A stretch of 64,000 nt of DNA from assembly GCA_016721425.1 (NCBI GenBank), contig JADKID010000009.1, forward strand, positions 434,001 through 498,000, written 5' to 3'. The stretch's first letter is position 1; each line of letters begins with the position of its first letter. Below the pieces are notes generated by a model. It was not told the DNA's origin. It worked only from the letters and a program-made list of their open reading frames with translations, and searched no databases. Below are positions 23,698 to 32,045 of this stretch, in pieces. The stretch is from Bryobacterales bacterium. GTDB taxonomy: Bacteria > Acidobacteriota > Terriglobia > Bryobacterales > Bryobacteraceae. Position numbers and translations under genes: made by a program.

Positions 23698-24464
23698 AGA
23701 ACTGGGAACGCAACGCCGCCAATCTCGCCGCCTCGCTCTCGTTCTACGGCCCGGCTGAACACCGCGCCGGAGTCCAGCTCATCACGTCACCCGTCACCTT
23801 CTCCGTCTTCAATATCGCCCTCATCGCGAACCCAGTGGCCGAAATCGAGGGCGAGATGGACCGTCGCATTCAGCTTGCCAACGCTCACTTCCGCACCCGC
23901 CAGCGCGACTGGTCCTTCTGGCTGTGTGAGGACTACCTGGCGCCACGCACCGCGCGCCGAGTTCACCGCATCTTCGAATCGCACAACATGGAGTGCATTG
24001 CCGAATCGCCCGGCATGGAGACCGACGAGTTGACGCCGCCGCGCCGCAGCCTTCCTGCCCTCAGCTACCGCCGCGTCAACGATGCCGGGACGCGCCGGGA
24101 CTTCGCCCAACTGGTCACCGCCTGCTTCCACATCCCACCGGCCATCTCGCTCCAGGTGTACGAGCCCGAGGGGATGTGGCACGGCCCGCTGGAGGTCTGG
24201 CTCGGTTACGAGGGCGGCTTCGCCGTCACCTGCACGGCGCTCATCGAAGCGGCCGGCGTGCTCGGCATTTACTCTGTGGCCACCCTGCCGGCCTGGCGCG
24301 GCCGCGGCATGGCTGAGGCCATTATGCGCCATGCGATTGCCGACCGCCGTCTGCGCGGAGTCACGGCTCCGCTGGTGCTGCAATCCTCGCCCGGCGGCCT
24401 GGAGCTCTACAAGCGCCTTGGCTTCAAACGGACCACGCGCTTCTTCGTGTTCGCCACTCCTTGA
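23694..24464 (+). CDS. GNAT-family N-acetyltransferase
   Basis: A 256-residue protein whose ATG at 23694 overlaps the priA stop (ATGA), so the two are translationally coupled. The open frame extends 16 codons upstream, but that part is inside priA. The C-terminal half carries the acetyl-CoA motif: GIYSVATLPAWRGRGMAEAI (R-G-R-G-M-A being the phosphate loop), then LVLQSSPGGLELYKRLGFK. The N-terminal half is a separate domain that may bind the acceptor. The acceptor is unknown. Its 3' end overlaps the convergent hutH gene by 41 bases. Confidence 0.8.
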   Translation: MKNWERNAANLAASLSFYGPAEHRAGVQLITSPVTFSVFNIALIANPVAEIEGEMDRRIQLANAHFRTRQRDWSFWLCEDYLAPRTARRVHRIFESHNMECIAESPGMETDELTPPRRSLPALSYRRVNDAGTRRDFAQLVTACFHIPPAISLQVYEPEGMWHGPLEVWLGYEGGFAVTCTALIEAAGVLGIYSVATLPAWRGRGMAEAIMRHAIADRRLRGVTAPLVLQSSPGGLELYKRLGFKRTTRFFVFATP

Positions 24465-25929
24465 GCCACTCCGCCACGGCCATGATCGAGTCCGAGAACG
24501 GCTGGTCGTCATGGCGCGCCGGGCTCACCCGCAGTACTTCCGCCCGCACCGTCTCCAGCGGCGCGCTGCTCTTCAGCGGCCGCAGCGTTTCCAAGCCTTG
24601 CACCGCCGTCATCAGCTCGATGGCCAGCACCATCCGCACCAGTTCCACCAGATGCCGCAGCTTTAGCGCCGACGTCATGCCCATGCTCACGAAATCTTCT
24701 TTGTTCCCGCTGGTTGTGATAGAGCCCGGCGATGCCGGGGTGGCCAGCACGCGGCATTCCGCCACCAGCGCCGCCGCCGTCACCTGCACCATCATGAAGC
24801 CCGACTCCAGCCCCGGCTGCGCGGCCAGAAACGGTGGCAACCCCTCGTTCAAGGCAGGGTTCACCAGGCGGTCGATCCGCCGCTCGCTGATCCCCGCCAA
24901 CGCAGTCAGGGCGATAGCCAGATAGTCCATCGCAAATGCCAGACTCTGACCGTGGAAATTGCCGCCCGAGAGAATCTCCTCGCCGAACACCAGGGGATTG
25001 TCGGTAGCGGAGTTGAGCTCGATGGAGAATACGCGGCGCGTCTCCGTCAGCGTGTCCCGCACCGCGCCGTGCACCTGCGGCGCGCACCGCAGCGAGTAGG
25101 CGTCCTGCACGTGCCGGCAGCTCTTGTGCGATGCCCGGATTTGGCTCCCCTCCAGCAGTGCCGCCAGGTGTCGCGCGCTGGCCAGTTGCCCGGGATGCGG
25201 CCGCGCCTCGTGGATACGCGCGTCAAACGCCCGTGGAGTACCCCGCAACGCATCCAGCGACAACCCGCACGCCACGTCCGCAATCTCCGCCAGATCCTCG
25301 CCATCCAGCAGGGCCAGCGAGCCTAGCGCAAGCATCGCCTGCGTTCCGTTCAGCAGCGAGATGCCCTCTTTGGAATGGAGCCTGACAGCCTCCAGCCCCG
25401 CACCGGCCAGCGCATCGGCGCCCTTCATTCGCTGCCCTTGAAACTCCGCCTCGCCCTCCCCGATCAGCACCAGCGCCATATGCGCCAGCGGCGCCAGGTC
25501 CCCGCTGGCCCCCACGCTGCCGCGCGCGGGCACCACAGGCGTCACTCCCTTGTTCAACAACCCGCACAACCGCCGCGCGATCACCGGGCGGATGCCTGAC
25601 ACGCCCATCGCCAGCACGTTCGCGCGGATCAGCATCATCGCCCGCACGGCTTCCCGCGGCAGTGGTTCGCCCACGCCGCACGCGTGGGATCGCACAACGT
25701 TGCGCTGCAACTTCTCCAGATCCTCGGCCGGTACGCGCGTATCCGCCAGCAGTCCCACGCCCGTGTTGATCGCATACGCCGGGGCCTCGCCAGCGGCCAG
25801 ACGCTCCACCACGTCGCGCGAGGCCCGCATCTGCTTCACTGCGCCCGTGTCCAACTCCACGTCTTCCATCCCGCGCGCCACCCGCGCCACTTCCTCCAGC
25901 GTCAACGCTGCGCCGTTCAGTGTCACCAT
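24424..25929 (-). CDS. hutH: Histidine ammonia-lyase
   Basis: HutH deaminates histidine to urocanate. The 501-residue length matches the family. The A-S-G triad that forms the MIO electrophile is at 141-143 within GSVGASGDLAPLAHMAL. The upstream INTGVGLLAD block, NGTQAMLALG, QDAYSLRCAPQVHGAV and the SATDNPLVFGEEILSGGNFH block are all present. Other histidine-use genes (hutU, hutI, hutG) are not nearby. HutH and related tyrosine/phenylalanine lyases share these motifs, so substrate is probable rather than certain. Its ATG overlaps the divergent methyltransferase start (CATG at 25927-25930). Confidence 0.88.
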   Translation of the reverse strand: MVTLNGAALTLEEVARVARGMEDVELDTGAVKQMRASRDVVERLAAGEAPAYAINTGVGLLADTRVPAEDLEKLQRNVVRSHACGVGEPLPREAVRAMMLIRANVLAMGVSGIRPVIARRLCGLLNKGVTPVVPARGSVGASGDLAPLAHMALVLIGEGEAEFQGQRMKGADALAGAGLEAVRLHSKEGISLLNGTQAMLALGSLALLDGEDLAEIADVACGLSLDALRGTPRAFDARIHEARPHPGQLASARHLAALLEGSQIRASHKSCRHVQDAYSLRCAPQVHGAVRDTLTETRRVFSIELNSATDNPLVFGEEILSGGNFHGQSLAFAMDYLAIALTALAGISERRIDRLVNPALNEGLPPFLAAQPGLESGFMMVQVTAAALVAECRVLATPASPGSITTSGNKEDFVSMGMTSALKLRHLVELVRMVLAIELMTAVQGLETLRPLKSSAPLETVRAEVLRVSPARHDDQPFSDSIMAVAEWLKEWRTRRSAWSV

Positions 25930-26431
25930 GGCTTCAGGCTATCCTAATCCTGTGTCTGAACTGCCTCTGCCCGCAGTCATTCTGCTCGATCACATCCGGA
26001 GCATGTACAACGCCGGCGCGTTCTTCCGCACCGCCGACGCCGTGAACCTCCAGAAGCTGATCCTCTGCGGCATCACCGCCCACCCGCCGCAAGAGGGCAT
26101 CGCCAAGACCGCGCTCGGCGCGGAAGAGACCGTACCGTGGGAGTACCACACCGACGCGCTCATCCCGCTCCGCATGCTGCGGGCGCGAGGCTACGAGATC
26201 GCGGCCATCGAGACCGGCCCCGGCGCGCAGGATCTCTTCGAGTGGCAGCCGCGCTGGCCCGTCTGCGTGATCTTCGGTAACGAGGTGGACGGTCTCGGCG
26301 ATGGGCTCATGGAGGTCTGCGACACGCACGTCCACCTGCCCATGTACGGCCAGAAGAACTCGCTGAACGTCGCCACGGCCGGCGGAATCGTCGCCTACGA
26401 ACTGCTCCGCAAATTCAAGGGAAAATCATGA
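25928..26431 (+). CDS. SpoU/TrmH-family RNA 2'-O-methyltransferase
   Basis: A 167-residue protein, short as in the minimal SpoU members, which fold as trefoil-knot SAM enzymes. Family motifs: motif 1 around RSMYNAGAFFRTADA, motif 2 VIFGNEVDGLG, and motif 3 LPMYGQKNSLNVATAGGIVAYE (knot and SAM site). The ATG at 25928 gives an eight-residue lead; an in-frame GTG near 25952 (VSELPLP) is an alternative. The frame is open upstream over hutH as a shadow. The target tRNA or rRNA position cannot be told. The stop overlaps the next gene's ATG by 4 bases. Confidence 0.85.
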   Translation: MASGYPNPVSELPLPAVILLDHIRSMYNAGAFFRTADAVNLQKLILCGITAHPPQEGIAKTALGAEETVPWEYHTDALIPLRMLRARGYEIAAIETGPGAQDLFEWQPRWPVCVIFGNEVDGLGDGLMEVCDTHVHLPMYGQKNSLNVATAGGIVAYELLRKFKGKS

Positions 26432-28191
26432 AACATCTTTGCGCCATCCTGTTCTTGGCCCAGATCGGCCTGCAAGCCCAGCCTGCCACGATGTTTCCGC
26501 CCGTACGCGGCACCCGCGAAATGGTCGGCGCAGCGAACAACTGGCAGGTGGAGGCTGGGTATCGCATGCTCACGGCGGGCGGCAACGCCGTGGACGCCGG
26601 GGTTGCCTCGGTCCTCAGCGCCGCCGTCACCGAGCAATCCCGCTTCGGACTGGGCGGCGAGATGCCCCTGCTGATCAAGATGGCGGGAAAGCCGCCCGTC
26701 GCCATCAGCGGCATCGGTACTGCGCCCGCGCTGGCCACGCTCGAGTACTACCGCACCCGCCAGCCGGAGCCCTGGGAGAAGATCGGCAATATGCCCCCCA
26801 TCCCCGCCAACGGCCTGCGCGCCGCCATTGTTCCCGGCGTCCTGGACGGGCTGATCCTCGCGCTCTCGCAGCACGGCACCAAGTCCTATTGCGAAGTTGC
26901 CGCCCCGGCGATTGAGGCTGCGCGAGGATTCCCCCTCCCCGAGGAGTATGCGACATTCATCGGCGATCTGCGCAAGTATCTCGACCTGTGGCCGGCCTCC
27001 GCGGCCTTTTTCCTACCTGGCGGCGAACCGCCCACGCGCGGCGAGATCTTCAAATCCACCACCCTCGCCAATACGCTCCAATCTCTCTGCACAGTGGAAC
27101 AGAAGACCCGCGGCAACCGGGCCAAAAAGCTCCAGGCGGTCCGGGACGAATTCTACAAAGGCACGATCGCGAAGAAGCTCGCCGCCTTTTCGGAAGCTAA
27201 TCAGGGCCTCATCCGCTACGACGATCTGGCTAAATTCCGCGCCGAATCCGACACTCCGCGCACCACCACCTACCGCGGCTATGAGATCGTCAAGCCCGGC
27301 TTCTGGACACAGGGTCCTGTGATGCTCCAGGCCCTCAATATCCTGGAGGGCTTCGACCTCAAAGCCATGCGCCACAACTCGCCCGAGTACCTCCATACCC
27401 TGATTGAGGCCGTGAAACTCGCCTTCGCCGACCGCGACCGCTACTACGGCGACCCGAAGTTCTCAAAGGTCGATGAGGCCACTCTGCTCTCCAAGGAGTA
27501 CGCCGCCCAGCGCCGCAAGCTCATCGACCCCAACCGTGCCTCGCTGGAACACCGCCCCGGCGCCTTCGCCCCGCCGCTCGCGCTCACGCCGCCCAATGTG
27601 ACGCCCGCCGGTGATCACGACACCACTTGCGTCAATGTGATCGATCGTTTCGGCAACGCCTTCTCGGCCACTCCCAGCGGCGCATGGCTGCCCTCGGTGA
27701 TCGCGGGCGACACCGGCATCCCCTTCTCTACGCGTCTACAGACTTTCGTTGCCATCCCCGGCCATCCCAATGAGCTCGCCCCCGGCAAACGCCCGCGCGT
27801 CACGCTCAGCCCCACCATGATCCTGAAAGACGGCAAGCCCTGGCTCGTCATGTCTACACCCGGCGGCGACAACCAGGACCAGGCCATGCTCCAGGTCATC
27901 ATCAACCTCATCGATTTCGGCATGGGCGCTCAGGAGGCAACCGAGGCTCCGCGCTTTCAAACCGCGCACTTCTACGGCTCCTTTGCCAGCCATGAATTCG
28001 AACCGGGACGCGTGAATATAGAGTCCCGCATTCCGGAGACCACGGCCAAGATCCTGCGCGACAAGGGCCACCGGCTGGCCACACTTGGCCCCTGGTCTAA
28101 CGGCAGCGCCCCTACTCTAATCAAGGTTCAGAACGGCGTCCTGGACGGCGGCGCCGACCCGCGCCGATCCCGCTACATCTTTGGGCGATGA
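26428..28191 (+). CDS. Gamma-glutamyltransferase family protein (Ntn hydrolase)
   Basis: Members of this family transfer or hydrolyse gamma-glutamyl groups, after autocleavage that exposes an N-terminal Thr. The 587-residue product starts with a short signal peptide (MKHLCAILFLAQIGLQAQ). GGNAVDAGVASVLSAAVTEQ and FGLGGEMPL belong to the large subunit. The cleavage site is DHDTTC, so Thr399 is the likely nucleophile; the residue after the Thr pair is Cys where His is usual. The small subunit has RFGNAFSATPSGAW, RPRVTLSPTMILKDGKPWL and STPGGDNQDQ. The substrate is unclear. The ATG overlaps the preceding stop and its own stop overlaps the next ATG. Confidence 0.85.
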   Translation: MKHLCAILFLAQIGLQAQPATMFPPVRGTREMVGAANNWQVEAGYRMLTAGGNAVDAGVASVLSAAVTEQSRFGLGGEMPLLIKMAGKPPVAISGIGTAPALATLEYYRTRQPEPWEKIGNMPPIPANGLRAAIVPGVLDGLILALSQHGTKSYCEVAAPAIEAARGFPLPEEYATFIGDLRKYLDLWPASAAFFLPGGEPPTRGEIFKSTTLANTLQSLCTVEQKTRGNRAKKLQAVRDEFYKGTIAKKLAAFSEANQGLIRYDDLAKFRAESDTPRTTTYRGYEIVKPGFWTQGPVMLQALNILEGFDLKAMRHNSPEYLHTLIEAVKLAFADRDRYYGDPKFSKVDEATLLSKEYAAQRRKLIDPNRASLEHRPGAFAPPLALTPPNVTPAGDHDTTCVNVIDRFGNAFSATPSGAWLPSVIAGDTGIPFSTRLQTFVAIPGHPNELAPGKRPRVTLSPTMILKDGKPWLVMSTPGGDNQDQAMLQVIINLIDFGMGAQEATEAPRFQTAHFYGSFASHEFEPGRVNIESRIPETTAKILRDKGHRLATLGPWSNGSAPTLIKVQNGVLDGGADPRRSRYIFGR

Positions 28192-29498
28192 TGTTTAAAA
28201 CAATTGCAGCCGCCCTTGCCGTCGCGGCCTTCTTCCTCTTTCTCGCCGGCCCTGGCCTCAAAGCGTGGTTCACAGACGATCAGCTGATGAACCTCTTTCA
28301 GGCCTCCGACAAGCCCGCGGCTGAGCTTGCATTCCAGCCCGATCGCCCGGTTGCCAATCTCGCCATGCGCGGCCTCTGGGAGCTCTTCGGATTCCATCCC
28401 CGCCCTTACCGCGTCGTCTCCTTCGCTCTGCTACTACTCAACCTGGCGCTCGCCACTGCCCTCGCCTGGCGTCTCTCTCAATCCGGTGTCACGGCCCTCC
28501 TCTTTGCGGTGCTCTTTTCGTATCACGCCTGCCTCACCGATCTCTATTTCTCAACCGCCACCCTCTACGACATCCTCTGCTTCACATTCACCTTCGCCGC
28601 CCTACTCTGGCACGCAACCCTCCGGACACAATCGCGCACGCCGGGCTGGCGTCAGATCGCCGGCATCTGCCTGCTTTCCGCAATGGCCATCGGCTCCAAG
28701 GAGATGGCCGTTGCTCTCCCTCTCCTGCACGCCCTCATCGAGTGGCTCTATGGCGACCGCCGCCACTGGCTCACGCCCATCCTCTCCGCCGCTGTCTGCG
28801 CCGCGTTCCTCGCCCGTTTCCTCATCCACTCCGGCTTTCAAGCCAATGCGTCCTATCGGACCAGCTACACCCTGGAGACCTTCTGGGCCAACTGGCAGCA
28901 CTACCAGGGCATGCTGTTCTACCAATTCCGCAACTGGTCTCCGCTCGCGACAAAGATCACCCTCGCCATCTGCCTGATCCTGCCTGCGCTGCTCCGCCGT
29001 CGCGAATCCTGGTTTGCTTCCGCGGTCGCCCTGGTGACACCTTTACCTGTCCTCTTCATCGAACCGCGCAACCTCTACGCCTTCTACATTCCCTACTTTG
29101 GCTTCTGCCTCCTCGCCTCTGCCGCACTGACCAAACTCGCTATTCGCAGGTGGCCCCCATTTGATCTCGCGGTAGTGCTCGCGCTCCTTCTCATCCCCCG
29201 TCATCTCGCCGCGCGCGAATGGGCCAACGCCTGGTATTACGAACAGGAACGAATGCTGAGCGAGCCGGGCAAAGCCCTGGCCAAGGGCCTGCCGAAGCTC
29301 CGGCCGAGCAGCCGAATTCTTTTTCGTAGACGACCCCTTCCCGCTCGGCCCCATGCAGGAACACACCCTGTACTATCTCGTCTCCTTAGCCGCGAACGAC
29401 CACACACTCCACGTCTACCGGGCCAAGGCTATGTCCCCAGCGCCGCCAGAATCCGAATGGCCTACCTATGCAACCGTCTTCCGGCTGACGCAAAATGA
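28188..29498 (+). CDS. Multi-spanning membrane protein, frameshifted near the 3' end
   Basis: A hydrophobic protein with about ten membrane segments (for example VAAFFLFLAGPGLKAWF, FALLLLNLALATALAW and LLASAALTKLAI). The N-terminal WFTDDQLMNLF segment just after the first helix resembles GT-C type membrane glycosyltransferases and similar acidobacterial proteins, but this is uncertain. From residue 377 the frame becomes Arg/Pro-rich and unlike protein. Removing one T from the T5 run at 29320-29324 restores ILFVDDPFPLGPMQEHTLYY and a sensible C-terminus ending at TAA 29515-29517. The true gene is therefore probably 28188-29517, if the base is an error. Its ATG overlaps the stop of the gamma-glutamyltransferase gene. 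Confidence 0.6.
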   Translation: MMFKTIAAALAVAAFFLFLAGPGLKAWFTDDQLMNLFQASDKPAAELAFQPDRPVANLAMRGLWELFGFHPRPYRVVSFALLLLNLALATALAWRLSQSGVTALLFAVLFSYHACLTDLYFSTATLYDILCFTFTFAALLWHATLRTQSRTPGWRQIAGICLLSAMAIGSKEMAVALPLLHALIEWLYGDRRHWLTPILSAAVCAAFLARFLIHSGFQANASYRTSYTLETFWANWQHYQGMLFYQFRNWSPLATKITLAICLILPALLRRRESWFASAVALVTPLPVLFIEPRNLYAFYIPYFGFCLLASAALTKLAIRRWPPFDLAVVLALLLIPRHLAAREWANAWYYEQERMLSEPGKALAKGLPKLRPSSRILFRRRPLPARPHAGTHPVLSRLLSRERPHTPRLPGQGYVPSAARIRMAYLCNRLPADAK

Positions 29499-29531
29499 AA
29501 TGGTGAGGCTCCGTTAAACGGATCCCCCATC

Positions 29532-30476
29532 ATGATGCTCCCTCTGGCACTACTGCTGCTGGCCGCCCCGCCCGCCACCGAACACCTGGCCGTCGCTGAC
29601 GGCCACGTTCTGGTCTGGCGAAGCCACTCCCTCACGGAGGGCGCCCACCCCACCGTAGAACGTGCCGTCATCATGGTGCACGGCACGGGACGCAACGCCG
29701 AGGAATACTACCGATGGACCCTCGCAGCCACCCTCGTCGCGGATCAACTCGATCAAACCGCCGTCGTCGCGCCCCACTTCAAAGCGCGCACCCGTGACAA
29801 CCGTGGCGATGACGTTACCCCTGGGGAATGGTATTGGACCAACGAAGCCTGGAAATCCGGTGACGCAGCGACCAACGGCAAGGTCTTCTCCTACGACGTG
29901 GCGGACCGAATTTTGGAGCTTTTCAACGATGTCGCCCGCTTCCCCAATCTCAAGGAGATCGTCGTCGCCGGCCACTCAGCGGGCGGCCAGTACGTCCAGC
30001 GGTATGCTGCATTCAACCGCGCCGAGCCACGCCTCCACATCCCAGTGCGCTACGTTGTCGCCAACCCCTCCAGCTACGTCTACCTGAACGAGCAGCGCCC
30101 CCGCGGTGAAGGCTTTGGCCGCTATTCCGACGCCGAAAACTGCACCACGTACAACCAGTACCGCTACGGACTGGAGAAGCTCACTGGCTATGCCGCACAA
30201 ACCCCGATTGACGTCATCCGCGCGCAGTTCCCGCGACGCACCGTCGCCTATCTGGTGAGCGAACTCGACACCCGTACGGACGACCCCAATCTCGACAAGA
30301 GCTGCCCCGCCATCGCCCAGGGCCCCAATCGCCGCGAGCGCGGTACCAACTTCGCCAACTACATGAAGGCCCAGTACGGCGCCCAGCACACCTTCGCTAT
30401 CGCCCCCGCCTGCGGCCACTCAGCCGTCTGCGTCTTCGCTGGGCCAGCCGGCGTCAAAGCCGTTTTCGGCCGCTGA
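29532..30476 (+). CDS. Secreted alpha/beta hydrolase
   Basis: A 314-residue protein with a short N-terminal hydrophobic segment (MMLPLALLLLAAPPA) that looks like a signal peptide. The fold features are VIMVHGTGRNAEEYYR (oxyanion strand), the nucleophile elbow IVVAGHSAGGQYVQR (Ser in G-H-S-A-G) and a late VSELDTRTDDPNLD that may hold the acid. A candidate His is in CGHSAVC. A pair of cysteines (SCPAI, ACGHSAVC) could form a disulfide. The natural substrate is unknown; esterase or lipase activity is a guess from the fold. It follows the frameshifted membrane gene by 14 bases past that gene's corrected stop. Confidence 0.75.
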   Translation: MMLPLALLLLAAPPATEHLAVADGHVLVWRSHSLTEGAHPTVERAVIMVHGTGRNAEEYYRWTLAATLVADQLDQTAVVAPHFKARTRDNRGDDVTPGEWYWTNEAWKSGDAATNGKVFSYDVADRILELFNDVARFPNLKEIVVAGHSAGGQYVQRYAAFNRAEPRLHIPVRYVVANPSSYVYLNEQRPRGEGFGRYSDAENCTTYNQYRYGLEKLTGYAAQTPIDVIRAQFPRRTVAYLVSELDTRTDDPNLDKSCPAIAQGPNRRERGTNFANYMKAQYGAQHTFAIAPACGHSAVCVFAGPAGVKAVFGR

Positions 30477-30489
30477 AATCCGCAATTCC

Positions 30490-31227
30490 TCAGATACCGG
30501 CGTACCAGGAATAGCTGCCTTCCGCCGGGAACTGCTTGAGGTTGTCGGTGACGATCACGCGATTGATAAACTTCACACTCTTGTAGCCGAGCTGACGCGG
30601 GATCCGCATGCGAAGCGGACCGCCGCAGCCCACGGACAGATCGCCGCCATTCATACCGTAGGTGAGGATCGTCTGCGGGTGCAGCGCATCCGCCATATCG
30701 ATGCTGCCATCCCACCCATCCTGCGAGGACACGTAGACCACAAAGCGGGCTTGCGGGAGGGCCCCCACGCGCTCCAGAATGTGGGAGAGAGGTACGCCGA
30801 TCCACTCCGCCACGTAGGACCAACCTTCCTCGCACACCAGTTGGGTGATCTGACTGGAAGAGGGATACGTCTTGAGCACCGCCAGAGAAAGCGACGCGGG
30901 GCGGGCAACCATCCCTTCTACCGTGAGCCGCCAATCGGCAAACCCACCAGCCTGCAAGCGGTCAAACTCCTTCCCACGGGAGCTCACCGGGTTCGCGAAC
31001 GGGGGCTGGGAGATCTGGCTGCGAGAGAACTCGCGCGCCATCGAGTTCTGCGTCAGCAGCCGCTGCGCAGCGTAGGTGAGTGTCTTGCCGGGTCCGTACA
31101 GTCCGCCAGGATCTGGCGGAATCAGACCGTAGCGCTCCGCCATTCGAGCAGCCACCGCCAGTCCCGAGACTCCTGCCGTTGCTGCAATGCCAGTGGTGAT
31201 CAGTTTTCGCCGTGAGATCTCGCTCAT
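30490..31227 (-). CDS. Molybdopterin-dependent oxidoreductase, YedY/MsrP-like
   Basis: A 245-residue protein of the sulfite oxidase catalytic-domain family. The N-terminus S-R-R-K-L-I-T followed by a hydrophobic stretch is a Tat signal, expected for a folded molybdenum cofactor enzyme. Cys132 in QLVCEEGWSYVAEWIGVPL is the conserved Mo ligand. The following VYVSSQDGWDGSIDMADAL and GGPLRMRIPRQLGYKSVKFI match the family core. The natural reaction may be reduction of an oxidised substrate in the periplasm (as in MsrP) or another oxidation; it is not certain. It overlaps by 4 bases the cytochrome b gene upstream, so electrons probably pass between the two. Confidence 0.85.
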   Translation of the reverse strand: MSEISRRKLITTGIAATAGVSGLAVAARMAERYGLIPPDPGGLYGPGKTLTYAAQRLLTQNSMAREFSRSQISQPPFANPVSSRGKEFDRLQAGGFADWRLTVEGMVARPASLSLAVLKTYPSSSQITQLVCEEGWSYVAEWIGVPLSHILERVGALPQARFVVYVSSQDGWDGSIDMADALHPQTILTYGMNGGDLSVGCGGPLRMRIPRQLGYKSVKFINRVIVTDNLKQFPAEGSYSWYAGI

Positions 31228-31985
31228 GCCTGCTCCTTCGATGATTCGGCGTGGCCGGTAATCATGGCTCGCATACGGTTTCTGAATCCTGCCAGCCCAA
31301 CCATGACGACGTGGATCAGCAGAAAGAGCACGAGACTCAAAGTGCAGAAGAAGTGGATGGTCCGTGCGGACTGATGGCCGCCGAGTACCGTCACAATGCC
31401 AGGGAACACCGACACGACGGCAGGAGACATCGCCAGCCCGGTCCAGATCATCAGCGGGAACAATAGAAACACCACGCCAGAGTAGGCGAGCCGCTGAAGC
31501 ACGTTATACGATCGCGCTTCGTCGTCTCCAGGTGGCCGGAAGTGCACGTGATTCGCGATCACTACCTGGAGCTTCACCCAACGGAGATCGGCGCCGGCCG
31601 GGAACAGGTTGTTGCGGAAATGGCGCGTCCACAGGCCAAAGACGCCATACAGCAAGCCGGCAAGGACCACCGCCCAAGCGGCTTGAAAATGCAGTGAACG
31701 GCTCCAGCCATTCTGATCGGGCAGCACGTAGCCATAACCAGTTGGCACAATTGCACGGGAGGCGGGGATCGGCAGTTGGAACAACGGAGGGGTGTTTACG
31801 TTGCCACTCTCGCCCCAATAGAAGCGCGGATGCGACACCACGATCTCCCCGCCGCTAACCAGCAGAGCGAGGAAACAGATCGCGATAATCCAGTGCGTGA
31901 CGCGGACCGCTGCCCGGTGCCGCGGTACGACTGTGGCAGTGGGAGCAGCAGCGGCCAGATTCGGTACCCAGGCGGAATCAGCCAT
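31224..31985 (-). CDS. Cytochrome b561-like membrane subunit
   Basis: A 253-residue integral membrane protein with four helices: VTHWIIAICFLALLVSG, WAVVLAGLLYGVFGLW, VVFLLFPLMIWTGLAMS and IHFFCTLSLVLFLLIHVVM. Histidines in or near helices 1, 2 and 4 (THW, LHF, IHF, LIHV) can ligate heme b, as in the cytochrome b561/Ni-hydrogenase b-type family. It begins 4 bases before the end of the YedY-like gene's start, in one operon with it. Its likely job is to pass electrons between the quinone pool and the periplasmic molybdoenzyme, by analogy with MsrPQ, though MsrQ is a different family. Confidence 0.8.
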   Translation of the reverse strand: MADSAWVPNLAAAAPTATVVPRHRAAVRVTHWIIAICFLALLVSGGEIVVSHPRFYWGESGNVNTPPLFQLPIPASRAIVPTGYGYVLPDQNGWSRSLHFQAAWAVVLAGLLYGVFGLWTRHFRNNLFPAGADLRWVKLQVVIANHVHFRPPGDDEARSYNVLQRLAYSGVVFLLFPLMIWTGLAMSPAVVSVFPGIVTVLGGHQSARTIHFFCTLSLVLFLLIHVVMVGLAGFRNRMRAMITGHAESSKEQA

Positions 31986-32045
31986 TCCGGGAGGATAGCA
32001 CTGTTTGCCCGCACCCGTTGGTTGTGGGAGATTCGGCGCTGAGCT

